The position numbers and the translations under genes are program-made. Source: Phascolarctobacterium_B sp045598345 (lineage in GTDB: Bacteria > Bacillota > Negativicutes > Acidaminococcales > Acidaminococcaceae). From it: DNA of 24,930 nt. The stretch covers positions 1 to 24,930 of the forward strand of contig JAZLLX010000053.1 in NCBI GenBank assembly GCA_045598345.1, given 5' to 3'. Positions 7,505 through 13,799 of the stretch are shown here, one piece after another (the first letter of the stretch is position 1; each line of letters begins with the position of its first letter). Under the pieces are notes generated by a model. That model searched no databases. It was not told the origin of the DNA and worked only from the letters and a program-made list of their open reading frames with translations.

Positions 7505-7622
7505 GCAACAAAGCAGAAGCCACTCGCTTCTCACCTTGCGGAAACGCTCGACAGGGTTGAACAGGAACTTTTTTTAGTGCGGGTGGATTTTGTCTGCCCG
7601 TATTTATTTTTGTCAGCCGACT
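7505..7622 (+). ncRNA. infC operon leader with terminator-like hairpin (L20-leader type)
   Basis: The 130-base leader holds a small GAAG...CTTC hairpin (7514-7530 region). A second hairpin at 7580-7600 pairs CGGGTGGA with TCTGCCCG, allowing G-U pairs, and is followed by the T-rich stretch 7601-7613. In Bacillota, ribosomal protein L20 represses this operon by promoting termination in such a leader. The position and terminator fit that model. I did not trace a full match to the L20-leader consensus, so the regulator is inferred. Confidence 0.6.
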
Positions 7623-7635
7623 GGAGGTGAAGAAC

Positions 7636-8154
7636 ATAGCTAAGGAAGAGCCACGCATCAATGAACAAATCCGTATCCGTGAAATTCGTGTGGTGGGTGA
7701 CCAGGGCGAACAACTTGGGGTTATGAGTCCCAGGGAAGCCATGGAAATTGCCAGTGAACGACATTTGGATTTGGTGGAGATTGCACCTACGGCGAAGCCG
7801 CCGGTGTGCCGTATCATGGATTATGGCAAATATCGCTACGAACAGCAGAAACGTGAAAAAGAAGCGAAGAAAAAGCAAAAGGTTATTGATGTCAAGGAAG
7901 TAAAATTCCGTCCCGGCATTGAAGACCATGATTTTGAGGTCAAACTCAAAAATGCAATGCGTTTCTTGAGTGATGGGGATAAAGTCAAATGCACCATCAT
8001 GTTCCGTGGCAGGGAATTGACCCATCCTGAACTTGGCGAAGTGCTGCTTGACCGGGTGGCTGAGAAATTAAAAGATGTGGCAGTGGTGGCACGCAAGTCT
8101 AAACTTGAGGGACGCAATATGGTAATGATTGTGGACCCCAAACCCAAAAAATGA
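7636..8154 (+). CDS. infC: Translation initiation factor IF-3, AUA start
   Basis: 172 residues. IF-3 binds the 30S subunit, prevents premature joining of 50S and rejects poor start codons. The family motifs are clear: RINEQIRIREIRVVG, LDLVEIAPTAKPPVCRIMDYGKYRYEQQK (read as separate blocks), and VKCTIMFRGREL. The only conventional start is GTG 7627, but it overlaps the ribosome binding site GGAGGTGA (7623-7630) itself. The AUA at 7636 is 13 bases after the first G of GGAGG, an ideal distance, and gives the MAKEEPRINE beginning typical of the family. Rare start codons are a known self-control device for infC (AUU in E. coli): high IF-3 suppresses its own initiation. Confidence 0.95.
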   Translation: MAKEEPRINEQIRIREIRVVGDQGEQLGVMSPREAMEIASERHLDLVEIAPTAKPPVCRIMDYGKYRYEQQKREKEAKKKQKVIDVKEVKFRPGIEDHDFEVKLKNAMRFLSDGDKVKCTIMFRGRELTHPELGEVLLDRVAEKLKDVAVVARKSKLEGRNMVMIVDPKPKK

Positions 8155-8173
8155 TTAAGGAGGAAATAAAAAA

Positions 8174-8371
8174 ATGCCAAAAATGAAAACACGCCGTGCG
8201 GTTGCAAAACGTTTCAAAAAGACAGCGACCGGTGAATTTAAGGCGTACAAAAATTTTAAGAGTCACATTTTGGAGCACAAATCTCCAAAGCGTAAACGTC
8301 AGTTGCGTAAAGCATTGATGGTTCACAAGACAGACAAGGAGCATATCCAGAAGATGCTCCCCTACGCATAA
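8174..8371 (+). CDS. rpmI: 50S ribosomal protein L35
   Basis: 65 residues, the usual length, highly basic, starting MPKMKTRRAVAKRFKKT and ending HIQKMLPYA. Part of the large ribosomal subunit. AAGGAGG stands about ten bases before the ATG. Second gene of the conserved infC-rpmI-rplT operon, 19 bases after infC, so it is co-regulated through the leader. Confidence 0.98.
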   Translation: MPKMKTRRAVAKRFKKTATGEFKAYKNFKSHILEHKSPKRKRQLRKALMVHKTDKEHIQKMLPYA

Positions 8372-8385
8372 GGAGGTAAGGCAAA

Positions 8386-8739
8386 ATGGCAAGAATTAAA
8401 GTGGGCGTAACCGCTCATCGTCGTCACAAACATATTTTAAAACTGGCAAAGGGTTTCCGTGGCACCCGTCATCTGCAATTTAAAAAAGCAAATGAAAGTG
8501 TAATGAAGGGCTTGATGTATGCCCGTCGGGACCGCAGGGCAAAGAAGCGTGAATATCGCCGTTTGTGGATTGCCCGCATCAATGCCGCATGCCGTATGAA
8601 CGGTATTAACTACAGCCGTTTCATCAACGGCCTGACCAAAGCAGGTATTGAAATGAACCGTAAGGTTTTGGCGGATATGGCAATTTTTGACGCTGCTGCT
8701 TTTGCAAAATTAGTGGAAACAGTTAAAGACGCAAAATAA
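8386..8739 (+). CDS. rplT: 50S ribosomal protein L20
   Basis: 117 residues, normal length. Early assembly protein of the 50S subunit and, in Bacillota, the repressor of its own operon through the leader RNA. Recognised from MARIKVGVTAHRRHKHILK and YARRDRRAKKREYRRLWI and the NGINYSRFI segment. AAGGAGG precedes ATG 8386 with normal spacing. Its stop codon shares one base with the start of the next gene. Confidence 0.98.
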   Translation: MARIKVGVTAHRRHKHILKLAKGFRGTRHLQFKKANESVMKGLMYARRDRRAKKREYRRLWIARINAACRMNGINYSRFINGLTKAGIEMNRKVLADMAIFDAAAFAKLVETVKDAK

Positions 8740-9506
8740 TGATGAAAACAACGAAAGCAGCTGCTAAAGCAGCGGCTTTCTTAAAGCAAAAAAAATATCG
8801 TCAGGAACAACAGGAATTTCTTGTGGAGGGTATTCGGGCTGTGGAAGAAGCGGTGGAATATGGTGACACAAGAATGATTTTCTTTGTACCTACGGATGAT
8901 GCAAGAATCAATGCTCTTCTGCAAAAGGCGGAGGCAAAGGGAATAGCAATTTCTGAAACTTATGAGGGGTATATGGTAATGATTTGTGATACTACAACCC
9001 CTCAGGGAATTGTGGCGGTTTGCCGTTTGCCCAAGTGCAGGATGCAGGATGTGTTTGCTTCTAAAAAGATGGTCTTGGTGTTGGACAGGGTGCAGGATCC
9101 GGGCAATCTTGGCACAATGTTGCGTACTGCAGATGCGGCAGGACTGGGCGGGGTAATTTGCCTGGAAGGGTCTGCGGATGCTTTTATGCCCAAGGTTATC
9201 CGTTCAACTATGGGGTCTATTTTCCATATTCCTGTGGTGCAAAATGTGCCGGAGGCAGATTTTTTGCAAATGGCTATGGAGTATAAGTATGAAACCATTG
9301 CCACCAGCATGGACGGCGGAACGGATGTGTATGATACGAAAATCAAGGGCAATCTGGCGGTGATTGTGGGCAATGAAGCCAATGGCATTAGTCCGACACT
9401 TATCAAATCTGCCAATAAATGTTGCTACATACCTATGAAGGGACGGGCGGAGAGCTTAAATGTGGCAATAGCGGCGGCCATCGTAATCTTCCAGTTAAAT
9501 CACTAA
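8739..9506 (+). CDS. SpoU/TrmH-family RNA 2'-O-methyltransferase
   Basis: 255 residues. Transfers methyl from S-adenosylmethionine to a ribose 2'-OH in rRNA or tRNA. The three SPOUT knot motifs are visible: DRVQDPGNLGTMLRTADA (about 116-133), IVGNEANGIS, and RAESLNVAIAAAI near the C-terminus. An N-terminal substrate-binding region (KQKKYRQEQQEFLVEG) is typical of the family. Two adjacent ATG codons start the gene; the first shares its A with the rplT stop, so translation is coupled. A gene of this kind often follows rplT in Bacillota. The exact RNA target cannot be read from sequence. Confidence 0.9.
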   Translation: MMKTTKAAAKAAAFLKQKKYRQEQQEFLVEGIRAVEEAVEYGDTRMIFFVPTDDARINALLQKAEAKGIAISETYEGYMVMICDTTTPQGIVAVCRLPKCRMQDVFASKKMVLVLDRVQDPGNLGTMLRTADAAGLGGVICLEGSADAFMPKVIRSTMGSIFHIPVVQNVPEADFLQMAMEYKYETIATSMDGGTDVYDTKIKGNLAVIVGNEANGISPTLIKSANKCCYIPMKGRAESLNVAIAAAIVIFQLNH

Positions 9507-9538
9507 AACGTCTTGAAAAACAAGACGTTTTTTCTTTT
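9505..9538 (+). terminator. Intrinsic terminator after the ribosomal protein operon
   Basis: AACGTCTTG (9507-9515) and CAAGACGTT (9521-9529) form a perfect 9-bp stem with an AAAAA loop, followed by a run of T. The stop codon of the methyltransferase overlaps its left foot. Confidence 0.92.
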
Positions 9539-9548
9539 TGGCATTTTA

Positions 9549-9557
9549 TGCTATAAT
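9549..9557 (+). promoter_or_regulatory. Extended -10 promoter of nth, with palindrome at the start site
   Basis: TGCTATAAT is an extended -10 box. The -35 region at the right distance is only T-rich (TTTTTC), which extended -10 promoters tolerate. A perfect 13-bp palindrome (TAGGGT, T, ACCCTA; 9557-9569) lies on the predicted start at about 9564 and could be a regulator site, though it is short. Confidence 0.6.
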
Positions 9558-9594
9558 AGGGTTACCCTAAAAATTAAGAGAAAGAAGAAGAGCA

Positions 9595-10221
9595 TTGCTG
9601 CGAAAAGAAAAAAGGACGGAAATTTTAGCCCGTCTGGAAAAAGAATACCTGAATACGAAAACTGCCCTGAATTACCATAGCCCCTTTGAATTGTTGGTGG
9701 CGGTGATTTTGTCCGCCCAATGTACAGACGAGAGGGTGAATGTGATTACGGCAAGGATTTTTCCCCGTTTGAATACCCCGCAAAAGATGTTGAAATTATC
9801 TTTGGAAGAATTGGAAGAAGAAATCCGTGATTGCGGGTTGTACCATGCGAAAGCGAAAAATCTTTTGGGCATGGCAAAAATGCTTCATGAAAAATTTAAG
9901 GATGTTATACCAAAAGATATAGAAACCATGATGCAACTGCCGGGGGTGGGGCGTAAGACCGCCAATGTGGTGGCAAGCATTATTTATAATATTCCAGCCA
10001 TTGCGGTGGACACTCATGTTTTTCGTGTCAGTCACAGGTTAGGTTTGGCAAAGGGCAAAACACCTGAAGAAACGGAATTGGAGTTGCAAAAAATCATACC
10101 CAAAGAAAAATGGGGCAATGCCCACCATTGGTTGATTTGGCATGGGCGTTTGGTTTGTAAGGCACGGAAGCCGGAATGTGCAAATTGTATTTTGCAGGAT
10201 TTATGTCCGACGAATAAATAG
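9595..10221 (+). CDS. nth: Endonuclease III (DNA glycosylase/AP lyase)
   Basis: 208 residues, normal length. Removes oxidised pyrimidines and cuts the abasic site in base excision repair. Visible are the helix-hairpin-helix LPGVGRKTANVV with catalytic Lys121, the catalytic Asp139 in AVDTHVFR, and a C-terminal 4Fe-4S cysteine set C188-X6-C195-X2-C198-X5-C204. The start is TTG 9595 behind only a weak purine-rich site (AAGAAG); the adjacent CTG 9598 is less likely. The next gene begins two bases after the stop, so the two are co-transcribed. Confidence 0.93.
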   Translation: MLRKEKRTEILARLEKEYLNTKTALNYHSPFELLVAVILSAQCTDERVNVITARIFPRLNTPQKMLKLSLEELEEEIRDCGLYHAKAKNLLGMAKMLHEKFKDVIPKDIETMMQLPGVGRKTANVVASIIYNIPAIAVDTHVFRVSHRLGLAKGKTPEETELELQKIIPKEKWGNAHHWLIWHGRLVCKARKPECANCILQDLCPTNK

Positions 10222-10223
10222 AA

Positions 10224-12005
10224 ATGATTTTAACAGTTCAAAACTTGCGTAAGTCCTTTGGCATTAATGAGGTGCTGAAGGGAGTGAATCTGCAAATTGA
10301 AAATGGCGAACATGTTGGTATGGTGGGGGTTAACGGCAGCGGCAAGACCACTTTGCTCCATTGCCTTTTAAATACCAACTGGGCTGATGGCGGGACTGTG
10401 AAACTGGCATCTCAAATTAGTATCGGTTTTGTGCAACAGGGTTTTGAGGGTATGAAAGGCAGTATTTGGGAATATATTACTGCGGTTACGCCCAAGGTTT
10501 TGCAGTTCAAAGATGATTTGGATGACTATACTTACGATGTGCGGATTAAAAAAGTTCTTGTAGGACTGGGTTATACTCAGGACTGGTGGGACAAGGATGT
10601 AACTACATTGTCGGGAGGTCAAAAGACACGCTTGCTTTTGGCTTGTGCTTTGGTACGCAATCCTGATTTTCTTGTTTTGGACGAACCTACAAATCATTTG
10701 GATATCCGTATGATGGAATGGCTGGAAAAATATTTGCAGGAGTTCAAGGGGGCAATTTTAATTGTCAGCCATGACCGTGCCTTTTTAGATAATGTGGTAA
10801 CCCGTGTATTGGAAGTTGAAGCAGGTTATGTAAAAAGCTATAAGGGTAACTACAGTTCTTACACGCAACAGAAAGCATTGGAAGTACAAAGCAAGACAGC
10901 GGCCTATAATGCACAACAGGAATATATCGCCAAGACGGAGGCCTATATCCGCCGTTTTAAGGCGGGCATAAAAAGTAAGCAGGCACGGGGCAGGCAATCT
11001 CAACTTAACCGATTGGAAAGGATTGATGCACCGGTGGAATATGAAGAGTTCAATTTGCGTTTGCCGCCTACGGAGGAATGTGCTAACCGGGTTTTAGTTC
11101 TTGATGATTTAACCATCGGTTACGGGGAAAATGTTTTAGTCAAAAACATCAAAAATGAAATTCTGCGTGGGGAAAAATTGGCATTGATTGGAGCCAATGG
11201 CACGGGCAAATCCACATTGCTAAAAACAATTTTAGGGGATGTGGATCTGCTCAATGGTTCTGTGAAAATTGGCAATCGGGTGAAGATTGGTTATTTTTCG
11301 CAAAGTTATGAGCGGCTGAATAACAAGCAAACTATTTTAGAAAACTTCCTTGAAGAATATGGGCTTACGGTGGAACATACCCGTTCACTTTTGGGTGGGA
11401 TGCTTTTTCACGGAGATGATGTGTTTAAGCATATTGGCGAGTTGTCCGGCGGACAGAAAGCACGCTTGGTGTTATTGAAATTAGTGTTGGACGGAGCCAA
11501 TTTCTTGATTCTTGACGAACCCACAAATCATTTGGATATTTTGGCGAAGGAAACTGTTGAGGCGGCATTGGCGGTTTATGACGGTACGGTATTAGTTGTG
11601 ACTCATGACCGTTATTTGGTGCAGGAACTGGCGGAGCGGATTTGGGAAATAGACGGCGGGGAGTTGCACGATTATCGGGGTGATTATAATTTCTATTTGA
11701 AACATAAGGTTCAGGTGTCAGGTGATATGGGTCAGGGTTCAGGTATCAGGGATCAGGTGTCAGCGGTCAGGAGAGAGGACGATAAAGACAAAGAAAATAA
11801 GGGCGGAAAATCTGTTGACTTTAAGCAGGTGGAAAAGGTGGAGGAGCAAATTCGTGAATATGAGGCCATGTTGAAATATACGGTAAGCAAGATGGAAAAT
11901 CCCAATTTGGGCCAGTGCGAAATGGAGATGCTGACGCAGGAATACGATGAGTATGAAAAGAAGGTTAATGAGTTGATGGCTAAGTGGGAAGAACTGCAAT
12001 TATGA
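10224..12005 (+). CDS. ABC-F family ATPase (ribosome-associated, Uup/YdiF-like)
   Basis: 593 residues with two ATP-binding domains and no membrane segments, the mark of ABC-F proteins that act on ribosomes. Domain 1: Walker A GVNGSGKTT (35-43), LSGGQKTRLLLA, VLDEPTNHLD. Domain 2: GANGTGKST, LSGGQKARLVLL, ILDEPTNHLD. The inter-domain linker includes the arginine/lysine-rich stretch FKAGIKSKQARGRQSQ. A C-terminal coiled coil (about 525-590) is as in Uup. Between domain 2 and the coiled coil, residues about 497-517 are encoded by a heptanucleotide repeat. No ribosome binding site is visible; the start two bases after nth suggests translational coupling. Subclass is uncertain. Confidence 0.92.
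   Translation: MILTVQNLRKSFGINEVLKGVNLQIENGEHVGMVGVNGSGKTTLLHCLLNTNWADGGTVKLASQISIGFVQQGFEGMKGSIWEYITAVTPKVLQFKDDLDDYTYDVRIKKVLVGLGYTQDWWDKDVTTLSGGQKTRLLLACALVRNPDFLVLDEPTNHLDIRMMEWLEKYLQEFKGAILIVSHDRAFLDNVVTRVLEVEAGYVKSYKGNYSSYTQQKALEVQSKTAAYNAQQEYIAKTEAYIRRFKAGIKSKQARGRQSQLNRLERIDAPVEYEEFNLRLPPTEECANRVLVLDDLTIGYGENVLVKNIKNEILRGEKLALIGANGTGKSTLLKTILGDVDLLNGSVKIGNRVKIGYFSQSYERLNNKQTILENFLEEYGLTVEHTRSLLGGMLFHGDDVFKHIGELSGGQKARLVLLKLVLDGANFLILDEPTNHLDILAKETVEAALAVYDGTVLVVTHDRYLVQELAERIWEIDGGELHDYRGDYNFYLKHKVQVSGDMGQGSGIRDQVSAVRREDDKDKENKGGKSVDFKQVEKVEEQIREYEAMLKYTVSKMENPNLGQCEMEMLTQEYDEYEKKVNELMAKWEELQL
11708..11774 (+). repeat. In-frame heptanucleotide (NNTCAGG) repeat inside the ABC-F gene
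   Basis: CAGG (or CAGC) falls every seven bases at 11712, 11719, 11733, 11740, 11747, 11754, 11761 and 11768, with one degenerate unit at 11726. It encodes a glycine/serine/glutamine-rich segment joining ATPase domain 2 to the coiled coil. The same rhythm appears between genes at 181-229. Confidence 0.85.
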
Positions 12006-12044
12006 AATGCTCGTTATTGAATGTTTATACTGTGTCGGCATCAT

Positions 12045-12089
12045 AAAAAATGACCTCAATATACTTCAGTATTATTTCGGTCATTTTTT
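12045..12089. terminator. Intrinsic terminator after the ABC-F gene
   Basis: AAAAAATGACC (12045-12055) pairs perfectly with GGTCATTTTTT (12079-12089). An inner ATAC-TTCA-GTAT hairpin lies at 12061-12072. A-rich left and T-rich right flanks would let it work in either direction. Confidence 0.88.
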
Positions 12090-12120
12090 ATTTGTCTCAT
12101 TGTCTAAACATCCACTAACT

Positions 12121-12135
12121 TTGCATTTGATGCAA
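12121..12135. promoter_or_regulatory. TTGCAT-TTG-ATGCAA palindrome upstream of the antitoxin promoter
   Basis: A perfect 6-bp inverted repeat with a three-base spacer, 26 bp before the -35 box. It could bind a dimeric regulator, but it is short and no partner is known. Confidence 0.35.
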
Positions 12136-12161
12136 AATAAAATTATTGAATATTAAATAAC

Positions 12162-12199
12162 TTGCAATGTAAAGCGAAATGCTGTATAATTGCTATAAT
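12162..12199 (+). promoter_or_regulatory. Promoter(s) of the antitoxin-tadA-dut genes
   Basis: TTGCAA (12162-12167), a 17-base spacer and TATAAT (12185-12190) make a good promoter. A second, extended -10 box TGCTATAAT follows at 12191-12199, so two overlapping start sites are possible. Confidence 0.7.
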
Positions 12200-12214
12200 T
12201 TGGGAGGTGAAATT

Positions 12215-12499
12215 ATGAGCAATACAGTACAGGTTACCATGAGAATGGATGCGGATTTAAGGGATGAATGCAAAAGATTTTTTGCCAGTTGCGGATTAAG
12301 TGTCAGTCAGGGGGTACAAATGGCATTGAGGGCAATGTTGCGGGAAGGGCGGATTGTTGCCGAACCACGCTATAATAAGGAAACATTGGCGGCTATGGCA
12401 GAGGCAGATGATATTATGGCTCATCCTGAAAAATACAAATCTTATACCGATGTTGATGAAATGATGAAAGATCTTATGGTGGCGGAGGATGGGGAGTAG
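12215..12499 (+). CDS. DinJ/RelB-family antitoxin-like protein, no toxin gene adjacent
   Basis: 94 residues. The N-terminal VQVTMRMDADLRDECKRFF segment is a ribbon-helix-helix start, followed by GLSVSQGVQMALRAMLREG, as in DinJ/RelB antitoxins that bind DNA and neutralise an mRNA-cutting toxin. The acidic C-terminal half would be the toxin-binding part. ATG 12215 is chosen because GGGAGGTGA lies just upstream; an in-frame ATG at 12179 precedes that site. No RelE/YafQ-like gene lies on either side: the next gene, 21 bases on, is tadA. It may be an orphan or act on a toxin elsewhere. Confidence 0.8.
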   Translation: MSNTVQVTMRMDADLRDECKRFFASCGLSVSQGVQMALRAMLREGRIVAEPRYNKETLAAMAEADDIMAHPEKYKSYTDVDEMMKDLMVAEDGE

Positions 12500-12520
12500 T
12501 GTTAAGGGTTAAGTAAGTTT

Positions 12521-12982
12521 ATGAAACATGCGGATTATATGCAAATAGCAATTCAAGAAGCGAAACTGGCGGCACAGCAGGGGGAAATTCCTGTGGGTGC
12601 AGTTTTGGTTTGTAATGGTGAGATTATTGCCAAAGCCCATAATCAGCGGGAAACAACCGGTGATGCCACCGCCCATGCAGAAATTTTAGTGATTCGTGAG
12701 GCCTGTGCCAAGTTAAATAATTGGCGGCTTAAGGATTGTACTTTGTATGTAACTTTGGAGCCATGCCCTATGTGTGCAGGTGCCATTGTGAATGCCCGTA
12801 TTTCCCAGGTAATATACGGAACGGCGGACAGCAAGGCGGGTGGCGTGGACAGTTTGTTTAATATTGTGAATAACAAAAATCTTGACCATCGGGTTGAGGT
12901 TTTGTCGGGAATATGTGAAAAAGAGTGTAGGGAAATTTTGCAAAAATTTTTGCAGGAAAAACGAGGTGAAGAAAATGCGTAA
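12521..12982 (+). CDS. tadA: tRNA-specific adenosine deaminase TadA
   Basis: 153 residues. Converts adenosine 34 of tRNA-Arg(ACG) to inosine, letting one tRNA read several codons. The zinc deaminase motifs are complete: HAE at 52-54 (His ligand and catalytic Glu) and PCPMC with C82 and C85. The N-terminal HADYMQIAIQEAKLA and GEIPVGAVLV are standard. Overlaps the next gene by eight bases, so translation is coupled. The ribosome binding site is weak (TAAGGG some 15 bases upstream). Confidence 0.95.
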   Translation: MKHADYMQIAIQEAKLAAQQGEIPVGAVLVCNGEIIAKAHNQRETTGDATAHAEILVIREACAKLNNWRLKDCTLYVTLEPCPMCAGAIVNARISQVIYGTADSKAGGVDSLFNIVNNKNLDHRVEVLSGICEKECREILQKFLQEKRGEENA

Positions 12983-13418
12983 ATTTGCACCGGTGAAGAA
13001 TGCGCCGAAGGACACAAAATTACCGGAACGGAGTACTGCTCATAGTGCAGGGTATGATATTTTTATTCCTGTGGATGTTACTATTCCGCCCCATGCTTTT
13101 TCGGAGTTAATTCCGTTGAACATAAAAGTTTATATGGAGCCGGATGAGTATTTTGGTATTGTGATTCGCAGCAGTTTGGCAACTACAAAGGGAAAGTTAC
13201 GGATCAGTCAGGGGGAGGCCATTATTGATGCGGACTATGCGGACAATCCTAACAATGACGGCAATATCGGTTTGTTATTCCGCAATGATGATGACAAGCC
13301 CTTTGTTTTCAAAAAGGGGGACAGATGTGCCCAGGGGATTTTTAAGAAATATTTGATAACGGATGATGACACGGCAAGCGGTACCCGTGATGGTGGTTTT
13401 GGCAGTACGGGGAAATAA
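12975..13418 (+). CDS. dut: dUTP diphosphatase family protein
   Basis: 147 residues. Hydrolyses dUTP to dUMP, keeping uracil out of DNA and feeding dTMP synthesis. All five motifs are recognisable: AGYDI (25-29), RSS (65-67), GEAIIDADYAD (80-90), GDRCAQ (115-120) and GGFGSTG (140-146). The third motif is a variant of the usual G-IDxDYxG. Start ATG 12975 follows GAGGTGA (12963-12969) with a five-base gap; it lies inside the end of tadA. It is followed directly by the rib promoter. Confidence 0.9.
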   Translation: MRKFAPVKNAPKDTKLPERSTAHSAGYDIFIPVDVTIPPHAFSELIPLNIKVYMEPDEYFGIVIRSSLATTKGKLRISQGEAIIDADYADNPNNDGNIGLLFRNDDDKPFVFKKGDRCAQGIFKKYLITDDDTASGTRDGGFGSTGK

Positions 13419-13425
13419 TTACTTG

Positions 13426-13454
13426 TTGAAAAAAATTGTGATTTGATGTAAAAT
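13426..13454 (+). promoter_or_regulatory. Promoter of the riboflavin operon
   Basis: TTGAAA (13426-13431), 17 bases, TAAAAT (13449-13454) with a preceding TG. Predicted start near 13461, about 20 bases before the riboswitch. Confidence 0.8.
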
Positions 13455-13481
13455 ATACCCACAATTTAAAAGATAATAATT

Positions 13482-13590
13482 GACCTTTGGGGCGGGGTGC
13501 AATTCCCCACCGGTGGTAAAGTCCACGAGCGTAAGCATGAATCGGTGCAATTCCGATACCGACGGTATAGTCCGGATGAGAGAAGGCAGT
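13482..13590 (+). ncRNA. FMN riboswitch (RFN element)
   Basis: The conserved parts are present in order: GGGGCGGGGTGCAATTCCCC, ACCGGTGGTAAAGTCCACGA, GGTGCAATTCCGATACCGAC, GGTATAGTCCGGATGAGAGA, then a closing AAGG that pairs with CCTT near 13484-13487. FMN binding favours the adjacent terminator and lowers riboflavin gene expression. Confidence 0.97.
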
Positions 13591-13620
13591 AAAAAAGTTT
13601 CCCCAAGGGGAAACTTTTTT
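13591..13620 (+). terminator. Terminator of the FMN riboswitch
   Basis: AAAAAAGTTTCCCC and GGGGAAACTTTTTT are perfect inverted copies around AA, ending in six T. It is the expression platform of the riboswitch. Unusually, it lies 180 bases before ribD. Confidence 0.93.
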
Positions 13621-13652
13621 AGTTAAAAATTAAAAGTTAAAAATGAAAAATT

Positions 13653-13676
13653 ATGGTAATATGTTCCTGTGATTAT
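13653..13676 (+). repeat. Interspersed repeat core, copy 4
   Basis: ATGGTA, five bases, TTCCTGTGATTATA, with an AT-rich lead-in of AATTAAAAGTT type (13626-13650). It sits in the leader of the rib operon, after the riboswitch terminator. Confidence 0.85.
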
Positions 13677-13691
13677 AAATAGGGATTAGGG

Positions 13692-13745
13692 AAGGTAAAA
13701 AGTTCCTGTGATTATTATAGGGAATTTTCGGCAAAGCCGAAAATT
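13692..13745 (+). repeat. Interspersed repeat core, copy 5, with a 10-bp hairpin
   Basis: AAGGTA, five bases, TTCCTGTGATTAT, then AGGGAA and a perfect hairpin AATTTTCGGC-AAA-GCCGAAAATT (13723-13745). The AGGGAA...TCGGCA tail matches the continuation of the copy in the MITE-like element (309-321). No T run follows the hairpin, so it is not a terminator. Confidence 0.8.
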
Positions 13746-13799
13746 GTCCATAGTTTTAAGCTTTAAGATTTTAGCTTTTAACTTGAAAGGGTATAAACT

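Noticed and set aside
7548..7575. CAGGAACTTTTTTT in the infC leader resembles the reverse of the interspersed repeat core.
   Set aside because: Only about 13 bases match and the ATGGTA and GATTATA parts are missing. The T run has its own use in a leader; chance is likely.
13723..13745. Hairpin before ribD as a second terminator.
   Set aside because: No T run follows the stem.
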